From positions 8,370,001-8,434,000 of the forward strand of contig NZ_JAPNKA010000001.1 of assembly GCF_026626635.1 (NCBI RefSeq): a stretch of 64,000 bases of DNA. Direction: 5' to 3'. The notes under the pieces are model-generated. The model was not told where the DNA came from, searched no databases, and saw only the letters and a program-made list of their open reading frames with translations. The DNA comes from Archangium lansingense (GTDB lineage Bacteria > Myxococcota > Myxococcia > Myxococcales > Myxococcaceae). The position numbers and the translations under genes are program-made. Below are positions 40,581-48,714 of this stretch, in pieces. How positions within the stretch are numbered: the stretch's first letter is position 1; every line of letters begins with the position of its first letter.

Positions 40581-43500
40581 TCAGGGGCTGGCGCCACCCC
40601 ACGCCCGCACCTCGCCTCGCGACAGCTCGTCCCGAAGCGCCCGCGCCTCCTGGAGGTCGAGGCACTCACCACCCGGCTCGAACGAGGCACAGGCCCTCTC
40701 CAGCATCCGCCACGCCGCCTCCGTCTGGCCCCTGTCCCGCAGCAAGCGGCACAGGCTCACTGTCACACGCAGTTCGGTCAGGCCCGCCCTCAGCTCACGA
40801 GCGGCCGAGAGGGCGCGAACGAAGCAGGAGCCCGCCTCCTCTTCCCTTCCCGCCTGCCTCAGGCACTCGCCCCGGATCAGGTGCAGCCAGGCCTTGCCGC
40901 TGACCTCCCCCGTCGCCGTGCTCCGGGCCAGTGCTTCATCAATCGCCGCCAACGCCTCCTGTACCTGCCCCAGCGCCAACCGGGTCTTCGCGATCACGCC
41001 CAGGCAGAAGGGAATTCCGTGACGAATGCCCCGCAGGCGCCAGGACTCGAGGACACCGTGCGCGAGTGCGAGGCCTTCCCGCGGTTGCTCCAGCTCGGTC
41101 AGGGCACCTCCTCGGATGAGCGTCGCCCACGAGCTCCACACCACGAATCTGCGCTCGCTCGCGAACGTGATGGCCCGGTCCACCAGCCTCAAGGCCCCCA
41201 GTGAATCCCGGCGAACCAGGCGGGCAACAGCCACCAAGACCTGCGTGGAGGCCAGGGTGTAGGGATGGCCGACACGGCCGGCCAGTTCCAGTGCATCCCG
41301 AGCACAGCGCCGCGACTCCTCTATCTGGCCGAGCACCGCATGCACGAGGGCCCCCACGGTCAGCGCCAGCATCCAGGGATCGCCCCCATAGCGGAGGGCC
41401 AGCGCTCGATGATCCTCGAGGGAAGGCTCCGGGCAGCCCAGGACGCGCTCCAGCTCCCGCGCGGCTTCCCACGGCCGTCCCCAGGCGAAGAGGATGGCCG
41501 CGCCCATCACATAGCCCAGGCTCCGCAGCCATGGCTGCCCGTGGCGCTGCCCCAGGTCCACGAGCCGCTCCGCCAGCTCCTTCGCCCGGTGGTACTCGGA
41601 CCGTTCCCGGTAATAGGTGAAGAGACCCCAGAAGGACAGGCCGAGCCGCGGCAACGCCTCGCCTACCTGGGAGAGGAGCTCCCAGACGCGGGCGAACATC
41701 CGTTCCGTCTCGGGCGAGTTGTAGCCATGCACCTGCAGCATCGAGAGGCCCAGGTCCAGGCGTATCTCCAGCTCCCGCTGGAGGCGCCGCGGGTCATCCG
41801 TCAGGGCGGGCAACAGCTCCAATGCCCGGTTCAGATGACCCAGCGCCTCGGGGCTGTCCTGACGCTCGAGGGCCATCCGTCCGGCCCGGGCCCAGTAGCC
41901 GATGGCCCGCGCCTGCTCCCCCGCCTCGGTGAGGTGGTGCGCGAGCAGCTCGGGCCTCGACTCCACCATCTCGGGGAAGTGCGCCTCCACCGTCGACGCG
42001 ACGCGCCGGTGCGTGCGCCGCCGCGTGCTCCGGGACTGGGACTGGTACGCGGCCTTCTGGAAGAGCGCGTGCCGGAACTGGTACTCCAGCCTGGACACTC
42101 CTTCCCGCTGCCTCAAGAGCCCCGCCTCCACTAGCACGGCGATGTCGCGCAGCACGGTGGCCTCATCGCGCTCCGACAACGTTGCCAGCAGATTGGGACA
42201 GAAGACCCGCCCCACTACCGCACCGAGCTGGGCCAGGGCCTTCTGACGAGAGGGCAGCATGTCCAGCCGGGCCAACAGCAGCTCGTGCAGGGTGAGCGGG
42301 ATGGATGCCGCCGCCCCGCCCTCCAGCACCATGCGCGTCATCTCCTCGATGAAGAGGGGAATCCCATCCGTCTTCCCCACCAGCGCCTGGACCGTCTCCT
42401 CCGGCAGCTCGCGCTCCTGGGCCACCTCTCGCACCAGGGCCGCGGAGAGCCCGGCCGGCAGCCGCTCCAACTCCAGCCGGTGGAATCCGTCGCTCCGGGG
42501 CCAGTCCGGCTGGAACTCCGGACGGGCGCTCAGGACAACGAGGACCCTCGCCTTCCCGACGCGCTCCAGGAGGAAGCCCAGGAGCGCGAGCAGGGAGGAG
42601 TCGGCCCAATGCAGATCTTCGATGACCAGGAGCTCCGGCGGGGCATCGCAAGGACAGCGCGTGAGCATGCATACCAGGGACTCGAAGGTCTTCTCCTTGC
42701 GCCGCGCGGGCGTGAGTTGGAGCACCGGTGAATCCTCGGGAACGGGCAGATCCAGCAGCAGTCCCAGCAGGCTCCTGTCCTCCTGGAACAGGCCCAGACT
42801 CCGCAACCGCTCCTCCAGCTTCTCCAAGCGCAGCGAAGGAGGATCCTCCGGGCGGATGCCCACCGCCGCCCGAACCATCTCGATGATCGGGTGCAGGGCC
42901 TGGGTGCTGAACCGGGACCAGCACTGCACCCGGATCAGGGTGGACGACTCCGCCACCCGCTCGCTCAGCGCCTCGATGAGACGGGACTTGCCGATGCCCG
43001 CCTCACCGCTCACCAGGACGAAGGCCCCCTGCCCCTGCCGCGCCCCCTCCCAGAGCTCCAGCAACCGCCCCAGCTCGCGCTCCCGCCCCACCAGCGGAGA
43101 GAGCCGCCCGGCCTCGTGCGTCCGTTCGAACCGGGAGGCCACCTCCCGCTCGCCCAGCACGCGGTGGGTCTCCATGCTCACGCTTCCCGACAGCCCCTCG
43201 AAGGCGTGGGACCCGAGCGGCTCGGACTGGAAGGCGCCACGCACGAGCTTCCACGTCGTGTCGCTGACAACCACGTCACCCGGTCCAGCCTGATGCGCGA
43301 GCCACGCGGTCACCTTGGGGGCCTCGCCCTGGAGCCGCGTGCCCACCGCCATCAACTCCGTGTGCACTCCACCGCGCACGAACAGCCCGGAGAGGGGCAG
43401 GTGCGGCAGCCTGCGCCGCAGCGTTTCCCGCAGCTCCCGGGTGAGCTGGAGCCCCGCGCGCACCGCGCGCTCCGAGTCATCCTCCCGGCCCTGGGCCCAA

Positions 43501-44711
43501 CCGAAACACGCGAGCACCTCGCCCCCCATGGACAGGCCCACGGAGCCCCCGTGCCGCTCGATGAGCTCCACGCTGGCCTCGTGGAAGGCCAGCTCCAGCT
43601 CGCCCAGGTCCTCGGCATCGAGCGGTGCTCCGCCCTCGTCGAGCCCCGCGAGCTGGCAGGACACCAGCGTCACCTGACGCCGCTGGGGCTCGGCGGCGGG
43701 CCCCCGTGCCTCGCGCCCGGCCCCGAAGAGACGTCCGCGCAGCTCGCGCACCTCGTCCCGCAGCTCCAGCGCCGAAGAGAAACGCCGGGCCGGGTCCTTC
43801 GCCAGCGCGGTGGCCAGCAGCCCCGCCACCTGCCGCGGCACCTCCGGGTGACGCACGCGGACGGGGGGCGCTGGCTCCGGGGAGATCACCCGCTCGCGCA
43901 GCTCCGCCATCGTGGCCCCTTGGAAGGGCGGCTCACCCGTGAGCAATTCGTACAGCACCACGCCGGCCGCCCAGATGTCGGTGCGCGCATCCTGCGTCTC
44001 CCCTCGCCACTGCTCTGGCGCCATGTAGGCCGGCGTGCCTCCGGCTGGCTGGAGCTTGGAGCGGACCGGCTCCACCGCGAGGTGCGACAGGCCAAAGTCC
44101 AGTAGCTTCACCGTCCCTTCCCGGGTGAGGAAGACGTTGCCGGGCTTGAGGTCCCGGTGGACGATGCCCCGCTCGTGCGCGTGCGCCAGGCCCGCGGCGA
44201 TGGCCTCGAGAAGCTCCAGCGCGCGCCGGAGCCCGGGGCGCTCGCGCTCCAGCATCCCAGCGAGCGACTGGCCCTCCAGACACTCCATCACCAGGAAGGG
44301 CACCCGGGCCTGCCCAGGCGTGTGGCTCCACTCCGCCACGTCGAAGATGCGGACGATGTTCTCGTGGTTGAGCCGGGCCACTGCCCGCGCCTCCGCGAGC
44401 GCCTGCTCCTCGAAGCCCGGGCGAGGAAGCAGGAACTTGAGCGCCACCTCGCGCCGCAGCGTCGCGTCACGCGCGCGGAACACCTGCCCCATTCCCCCCC
44501 GGCCCATCGGCTCGAGGATTTCAAAACGCCGGCCCTCCGGGCCCCCGAGCCACTGCCCGGGAACCGGCAGCCGTGAGGAAGGCTCGACCTGGAGCACTTC
44601 CTTCAGGAAGGAGTCGTCGGCCTCGGAGGCCAGCTCGGAGGACCCGGAGGCCCGGCGCACGCCCGTGGCCGGCCATGCATGCATGTCCTCTTGAAGAGCG
44701 TCCTTGCTCAT
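40581..44711 (-). CDS. Ser/Thr protein kinase - degenerate cyclase - AAA ATPase - TPR fusion
   Basis: 1376-residue cytoplasmic signalling protein. Kinase ~65-320: GRGGMGQVFRARD (glycine loop), VALKFL (Lys), HRDLKPGN, DFGLSHLA and APEQWRG are all intact, so it is catalytically plausible. Class III cyclase-like ~340-530: both metal-binding aspartates look lost (VTLVSCQLAG where F-x-D-I-x-G is normal; MGGEVLACFG where GDG is normal), so probably a pseudocyclase. AAA_16-type ATPase from ~537: LVGRERELGRL, Walker A SGEAGIGKSRL, Walker B LLVIEDLHWAD. TPR-like helices ~850-1350. This architecture is known for myxobacterial and TOMM-associated kinase/cyclase fusions. ATG 44711 has GGAGGGAG just upstream; the longer open frame runs through the repeat upstream and was rejected. 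It is a single gene, divergent from the agmatinase gene. Confidence 0.92.
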   Translation of the reverse strand: MSKDALQEDMHAWPATGVRRASGSSELASEADDSFLKEVLQVEPSSRLPVPGQWLGGPEGRRFEILEPMGRGGMGQVFRARDATLRREVALKFLLPRPGFEEQALAEARAVARLNHENIVRIFDVAEWSHTPGQARVPFLVMECLEGQSLAGMLERERPGLRRALELLEAIAAGLAHAHERGIVHRDLKPGNVFLTREGTVKLLDFGLSHLAVEPVRSKLQPAGGTPAYMAPEQWRGETQDARTDIWAAGVVLYELLTGEPPFQGATMAELRERVISPEPAPPVRVRHPEVPRQVAGLLATALAKDPARRFSSALELRDEVRELRGRLFGAGREARGPAAEPQRRQVTLVSCQLAGLDEGGAPLDAEDLGELELAFHEASVELIERHGGSVGLSMGGEVLACFGWAQGREDDSERAVRAGLQLTRELRETLRRRLPHLPLSGLFVRGGVHTELMAVGTRLQGEAPKVTAWLAHQAGPGDVVVSDTTWKLVRGAFQSEPLGSHAFEGLSGSVSMETHRVLGEREVASRFERTHEAGRLSPLVGRERELGRLLELWEGARQGQGAFVLVSGEAGIGKSRLIEALSERVAESSTLIRVQCWSRFSTQALHPIIEMVRAAVGIRPEDPPSLRLEKLEERLRSLGLFQEDRSLLGLLLDLPVPEDSPVLQLTPARRKEKTFESLVCMLTRCPCDAPPELLVIEDLHWADSSLLALLGFLLERVGKARVLVVLSARPEFQPDWPRSDGFHRLELERLPAGLSAALVREVAQERELPEETVQALVGKTDGIPLFIEEMTRMVLEGGAAASIPLTLHELLLARLDMLPSRQKALAQLGAVVGRVFCPNLLATLSERDEATVLRDIAVLVEAGLLRQREGVSRLEYQFRHALFQKAAYQSQSRSTRRRTHRRVASTVEAHFPEMVESRPELLAHHLTEAGEQARAIGYWARAGRMALERQDSPEALGHLNRALELLPALTDDPRRLQRELEIRLDLGLSMLQVHGYNSPETERMFARVWELLSQVGEALPRLGLSFWGLFTYYRERSEYHRAKELAERLVDLGQRHGQPWLRSLGYVMGAAILFAWGRPWEAARELERVLGCPEPSLEDHRALALRYGGDPWMLALTVGALVHAVLGQIEESRRCARDALELAGRVGHPYTLASTQVLVAVARLVRRDSLGALRLVDRAITFASERRFVVWSSWATLIRGGALTELEQPREGLALAHGVLESWRLRGIRHGIPFCLGVIAKTRLALGQVQEALAAIDEALARSTATGEVSGKAWLHLIRGECLRQAGREEEAGSCFVRALSAARELRAGLTELRVTVSLCRLLRDRGQTEAAWRMLERACASFEPGGECLDLQEARALRDELSRGEVRAWGGASP

Positions 44712-44849
44712 CTCTCCCTCCTGGGCCTCCTCCACGCGCGCACCCCTCCTTGGAGAAAGAGGTGCGTGTCCCAGGAAGTTAGGGACTGGGTGACTCCGCG
44801 TGACATGCGGGCCGCCCACCGGGGAGGCAGACCGGGCAGGGCTCAGCCA

Positions 44850-44908
44850 GGGGTTCAACCCGGGGTTCTCGAGACCCTCACCCCGTCCCTCTCCCGGAGG
44901 GCGAGGGG
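44850..44908 (+). repeat. Dispersed palindromic repeat, copy 3, in the 301-base divergent intergenic region
   Basis: Leader GGGGTTCAACCCGGGG, core GAGACCCTCACCCCGTC, hairpin CCCTCTCCC/GGGCGAGGG. It sits between the divergent kinase-fusion and agmatinase-family genes, so it could lie in a promoter region. No convincing -35/-10 pair was found in the remaining bases 44712-45012. Confidence 0.8.
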
Positions 44909-45012
44909 TAGGTATACGGCAGGAACCAAGGTGAGAAGGGAATGCCGCGGGATTGTCCCGACGCAGAGGATCGTTGCTTCGCGCACACGGACCCTTATCC
45001 TCCGCCGCCATC

Positions 45013-46053
45013 ATGCCTGCTGCCTTCGACCCCAGCGCCGCCGCCCCCCCTGACTCCGGCATCTTCGGCCTCCCCCACTCCCCCGACGAGGCCCACGTCG
45101 TCCTCATCCCCGTCCCCTTCGAGGCCACCACCAGCTACGGCGGTGGCACCTCCGACGGCCCCTCCGCCGTCCTCGAGGCCAGCCGCCAGGTCGACCTCTT
45201 CGATGTCGAGACCGGCCGCCCCTATGAGCGCGGCATCGCCATGCTCCCCGAGCCCGCCGAGTGGCGCTCCTGGAACTCCCGCGCCAAGGAGCGCGCCGTC
45301 CCCATCGTCGAGGCCGGTGGCATCGACCCCTCCAACCCCGAGCTCCAGGCCGCCTCCACCGAGGTCAATCAGCTCTGTGAGCAGCTCCACGACGCCGTCT
45401 ACCGCACCGCCAAGGAGTGGCTCGCCAAGGGCAAGCGCGTCGCCGCCGTCGGTGGAGATCATTCCATCTCCTTCGGCATCATCCGCGCCCACGCCGAGAA
45501 GTACCCCGGCCTCGGCGTCCTCCACCTCGACGCCCATGCCGACCTGCGCGACGCCTACGAGGGCTTCACCTGGTCCCACGCCTCCATCATGCACAACGTC
45601 ATGGAGCGCATCCCCGGCGTGAAGTCGCTCGTCCAGGTCGCCATCCGCGACATGAGCGAGGACGAGCACCGCTACATCTCCTCCTCCAACGGCCGCGTCC
45701 GCGCCTTCTTCGACTCCGACATCAACCACAAGCGCTTCGACGGCATCCCCTGGAATCGCCAGATCGACGCCATGCTCGAGAGCCTCCCCCAGCACGTCTA
45801 CCTGTCCTTCGACATCGACGGGCTCGACCCCACCCTCTGCCCCCATACCGGCACCCCCGTCCCCGGCGGACTCTCCTTCCCCGAGGCCGTCGCCCTCATC
45901 GCCGGCGTCGTCCGCTCCGGCCGCACCATCGTCGGCTTCGACCTCACCGAGGTCGCTCCCGATCCCGAGGGCGGTGAGTGGGATGGCAATGTCGGCGCTC
46001 GCCTGCTCTACAAGATGATCGGCTGGATGCTGAAGTCCGAGCAGCCCAAGTAG
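45013..46053 (+). CDS. speB: Agmatinase/arginase-family ureohydrolase
   Basis: 346-residue Mn-dependent ureohydrolase; agmatinase makes putrescine plus urea from agmatine. The metal ligands are all visible: GGDHSISFG near residue 150, DAHADLRD at 173-180, and SFDIDGLDPTLCPHTGTPVPGG from ~265 (D267, D269). An insertion around residues 75-115 (EWRSWNSRAKERAVPIVEAGG) is longer than in the E. coli enzyme. ATG 45013 was chosen because it gives the usual short N-terminus before FGLPHSP; no clear ribosome site is seen. Substrate specificity (agmatine, arginine or guanidino acids) cannot be settled from motifs. It is flanked by palindromic repeats on both sides. It ends with TAG. Confidence 0.85.
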   Translation: MPAAFDPSAAAPPDSGIFGLPHSPDEAHVVLIPVPFEATTSYGGGTSDGPSAVLEASRQVDLFDVETGRPYERGIAMLPEPAEWRSWNSRAKERAVPIVEAGGIDPSNPELQAASTEVNQLCEQLHDAVYRTAKEWLAKGKRVAAVGGDHSISFGIIRAHAEKYPGLGVLHLDAHADLRDAYEGFTWSHASIMHNVMERIPGVKSLVQVAIRDMSEDEHRYISSSNGRVRAFFDSDINHKRFDGIPWNRQIDAMLESLPQHVYLSFDIDGLDPTLCPHTGTPVPGGLSFPEAVALIAGVVRSGRTIVGFDLTEVAPDPEGGEWDGNVGARLLYKMIGWMLKSEQPK

Positions 46054-46064
46054 GGCTCCACCGA

Positions 46065-46120
46065 GGGGAACCCGCGATACTCGATACCCTCACCCCGTCC
46101 CTCTCCCGAAGGGAGAGGGG
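46065..46120 (+). repeat. Dispersed palindromic repeat, copy 4
   Basis: GGGGAACCCGCGA leader, core GATACCCTCACCCCGTC, hairpin CCCTCTCCC-GAA-GGGAGAGGG identical to copy 1. It lies between convergent genes and directly abuts a 17-base tandem repeat. Confidence 0.8.
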
Positions 46121-46200
46121 ATGTTGGGGCTGAGGGGATGTTGGGGCTGAGGGGGTGTTGGGGCTGAGGGGATGTTGGGGCTGAGGGATGTGGGGCTCAG
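46121..46200 (+). repeat. 17-bp tandem repeat, about 4.5 units
   Basis: Unit ATGTTGGGGCTGAGGGG: 46121-46137, 46138-46154, 46155-46171 (first base G), 46172-46187 (one G shorter), and a decayed unit to 46200. The last partial unit overlaps the stop codon of the minus-strand gene that ends at 46197. Confidence 0.9.
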
Positions 46201-47195
46201 ACCTTCGGCAACATCACGCTCAACGTCGTGCCCTGCCCCTTCTTCGACTCCACCGAGAGCCCGCCGCCATGCAGCCGCGCCAGCTCCGAGGCGATGTAGA
46301 GCCCCAGCCCCGCTCCCGCTCCGAAGGGCTCGAACAGCTCCCGCAGCTCCTCGTCCGAAATGCCCGGCCCTCCGTCCCTCACCCGGATCGTCATCAGCGA
46401 CGCCGAGGACTCCAGCTCCACCCTCACCCGCCCACCGTGCCGCACCGCCTGGCCCAGCAGCCCGTCCAGCACCCGGCGCAGTCTCTCTGGATCAAACCGC
46501 AGCTCCACCGGCGCCGCCGGCACCTCCGCCTCCCACCGCACCTCGGGATGCCTCTGCTTCCACGCCTCCAGCTTCTGGCGCAGCAGCGCTCCCACGTCCG
46601 CCACCACCGGCACCACCACCACCGTGCGCGCCGCCAGGTGTGCCGCCTCCTGGAAGTCCCTCGTCAGCGCCTCCAGCTTCTCGAGCTGCGCCCCCAGCGT
46701 CTCCAGCGCGGCCCCCTCCGCCTTCCCCTCCGTCCACAGCCGCTCCACCTGCGCCCTCGCCGTGGACAACGGCCCCTCGAAGCCCTTCGCCACCCAGTCC
46801 CCCAGCGCCTCCATCGCCGAGGCCCCCTCCAGCGGCTTCGGCCGTGGTGCCTCCTCCAATGCCTTGCGGATCAGCGTCTCGAAGTCCGTGATCTCAAAAG
46901 GCTTGTGCAAGAAGGCATGGGCCTCTGGCGCACCATGTGGGAGAACTGCACTCAACAGGATGATGGGCACGCGGCCGAGGACCTCGTCGCCTTTGAGCTT
47001 GCGACACAGGTCCACACCACTCAGGCGTGGCATCATGTGATCCGTGACGACCAGGTTCGGCCGGCGCGCCCGCGCGAGGTTCCATGCCTCTTCGCCATCA
47101 CGCGCCTGGATCACATCATGCCCCAGGTCCTCGACGACCTGGCTCAGCACCTCGAGCACCGCGGGCTCATCGTCCGCGACAAGGACGAGACTCAT
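46197..47195 (-). CDS. Receiver-histidine-kinase-ATPase fusion
   Basis: 332 residues. Receiver 1-120: acidic pocket DD at 8-9, phosphoacceptor D52 in VVTDHMMPRLSG, and switch lysine in FLHKPFE. A helical middle (~140-210) has no visible H-box histidine. HATPase_c ~220-332: G1 VRDGGPGISDEEL, and GAGLGLYIASELARLHGG. With the receiver first and no clear phosphorylated His, it resembles myxobacterial response regulators that carry an ATPase domain as output. ATG 47195 was chosen over the longer frame because it begins directly with the receiver strand MSLVLVADDEP. Its 3' end runs into a 17-bp tandem repeat. Divergent from the htrA-like gene. Confidence 0.85.
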   Translation of the reverse strand: MSLVLVADDEPAVLEVLSQVVEDLGHDVIQARDGEEAWNLARARRPNLVVTDHMMPRLSGVDLCRKLKGDEVLGRVPIILLSAVLPHGAPEAHAFLHKPFEITDFETLIRKALEEAPRPKPLEGASAMEALGDWVAKGFEGPLSTARAQVERLWTEGKAEGAALETLGAQLEKLEALTRDFQEAAHLAARTVVVVPVVADVGALLRQKLEAWKQRHPEVRWEAEVPAAPVELRFDPERLRRVLDGLLGQAVRHGGRVRVELESSASLMTIRVRDGGPGISDEELRELFEPFGAGAGLGLYIASELARLHGGGLSVESKKGQGTTLSVMLPKV

Positions 47196-47325
47196 GCGTC
47201 CATTCCATTCAACCCCGTGCGTGGACGCCAGTCCGCGACTCGGGAATGCCCGCCCTGCTGCGGGGTTCCCGACACTCAGGGCGTCACGCACCCGACATTG
47301 CAAGCCCGCAGAGGGAGGACTTGAC

Positions 47326-48645
47326 GTGAAGAACCCAGTGAGCCGGTGGGGACTGCTGCTCGCCGTATTGTTGGCTGTCACCAGCACCACCAGCGCCCGC
47401 GCCGACCTGGCGAAGCGCCGCAATGAGATCGTCGAGGTGGTCCAGAAGGTCTCCCCCGCCGTCGTCTTCATCGGCACCGAGAGCGAGGAGGAGTCCCCCT
47501 TCCGCGGGCGCCGCTCGATGATGGAGGAGTTCTTCGGCGGCCCCCATCAACGGCAGCGCCAGCAGAGCCTGGGCAGCGGCGTCATCGTGGACCCCAACGG
47601 CCTCATCATCACCAACGATCATGTCATCCGCGGCGCCTCCGCCATCCACGTGGTGCTGGCCGACGGGCGCGAGCTGGAGGCCGAGGTCATCGGCAGCGAC
47701 GCCACCAATGACCTGGCCGTGCTCAAGGTGAGCGCCAAGCAGCCGCTGCCCGCGGCGAAGCTGGGCACCACCTCGGATCTGATGATCGGCGAGACGGTCA
47801 TCGCCATCGGCAGCCCCCTGGGGCTGAGCAAGACGGTGACATCGGGCGTGGTGAGCGCCACCGGCCGCACCCTCAAGACGGACGGGAAGACCTACAACGA
47901 CTTCATCCAGACGGATGCGGCCATCAACCCGGGTAACTCGGGTGGGCCGCTGCTCAACGTGGACGGCGATGTCATCGGCATCAACACCGCCATCATCGCC
48001 AGCGCCCAGGGCATCGGCTTCGCCATCCCCGCGGACAAGGTGCGCCGGATTGTGGACGAGCTCACCCGCTTCGGAAAGGTGCGCCCGGCCTGGGTGGGCC
48101 TCGAGGTCCAGCAGCTGTCTCCCCGGCTCGCCCGGCAGCTCGGGTGGGACCGCACCTATGGTGTCGTCGTCAGCGACGTGGAGCCGGGCAGCCCCGCCGA
48201 GCAGGCAGGCGTGCGCCGCGGTGACGTGCTCGCCGAGATGGGAGGCTCGCGCATCTCCGATGCCGAGGACTACATCAGCCGCGCCCGGGGCTACCCCGCC
48301 CGTGCCGCCTTCCCGCTCATCCTCTTCCGCGACGGCGGCCAGCGCACGCTGCAGGTGACGCCCGTCGAGTTCCCACCCCAGCTCGTGGAAGCCCTCATGT
48401 GGAACCGGCTGGGACTTCGGGTGAAGCCCTCGCGCGGCGCCATGGTCATCCAGGATGTGCGCTCTGGCTCGGCGGCGGCCGAGATCGGCCTGGCTCAGGG
48501 AGATTTCATCCTCCGCATCAACAACCAACCGGTGGCCGAGCCCGCCGCCTTCCAGGAGGCCCTCCTGTCCGCCAGGGGCACCCGGAGCGTCCTGCTGCTC
48601 GTGCGGCGCGGCCGCTACGGCTACAACATCACCCTTCCCTTCTAG
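47326..48645 (+). CDS. HtrA/DegP-family periplasmic serine protease
   Basis: 439-residue envelope quality-control protease. A signal peptide (VKNPVSRWGLLLAVLLAVTS) ends near ARA. The trypsin-like domain has the triad H99 (TNDHVIRG), D129 (TNDLAVLKV) and S205 (GNSGGPLL). PDZ1 ~ residues 255-345 (VSDVEPGSPAEQAGVRRGD), PDZ2 ~350-439 (IQDVRSGSAAAEIGLAQGD). A shortened loop LA (SPFRGRRSMMEEFFGG) resembles DegQ/DegS-like enzymes. The start is GTG 47326 with GGGAGG seven bases upstream; the track's longer frame overlaps the divergent gene. It ends TAG. Confidence 0.93.
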   Translation: MKNPVSRWGLLLAVLLAVTSTTSARADLAKRRNEIVEVVQKVSPAVVFIGTESEEESPFRGRRSMMEEFFGGPHQRQRQQSLGSGVIVDPNGLIITNDHVIRGASAIHVVLADGRELEAEVIGSDATNDLAVLKVSAKQPLPAAKLGTTSDLMIGETVIAIGSPLGLSKTVTSGVVSATGRTLKTDGKTYNDFIQTDAAINPGNSGGPLLNVDGDVIGINTAIIASAQGIGFAIPADKVRRIVDELTRFGKVRPAWVGLEVQQLSPRLARQLGWDRTYGVVVSDVEPGSPAEQAGVRRGDVLAEMGGSRISDAEDYISRARGYPARAAFPLILFRDGGQRTLQVTPVEFPPQLVEALMWNRLGLRVKPSRGAMVIQDVRSGSAAAEIGLAQGDFILRINNQPVAEPAAFQEALLSARGTRSVLLLVRRGRYGYNITLPF

Positions 48646-48654
48646 GGAAAGGGG

Positions 48655-48673
48655 GGGCCCCAGGGTGGGGCCC
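48655..48673 (+). terminator. GC hairpin after the htrA-like gene
   Basis: GGGCCCCA (48655-48662), loop GGG, TGGGGCCC (48666-48673). A strong 8-bp stem nine bases after the stop, with no T-run. Confidence 0.45.
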
Positions 48674-48714
48674 TAGCGGTTCTCGGGCCAGGGCCTGCTA
48701 GCATAGGGGCCTAC

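Noticed and set aside
44712..45131. N-terminal extension of the kinase fusion through the repeat region
   Set aside because: The extension is low-complexity, runs through palindromic repeat copy 3, and the GGAGGGAG site marks ATG 44711.
34471..46120. Palindromic repeats as a CRISPR array
   Set aside because: Copies are kilobases apart with genes between them and have no regular spacers or cas genes.
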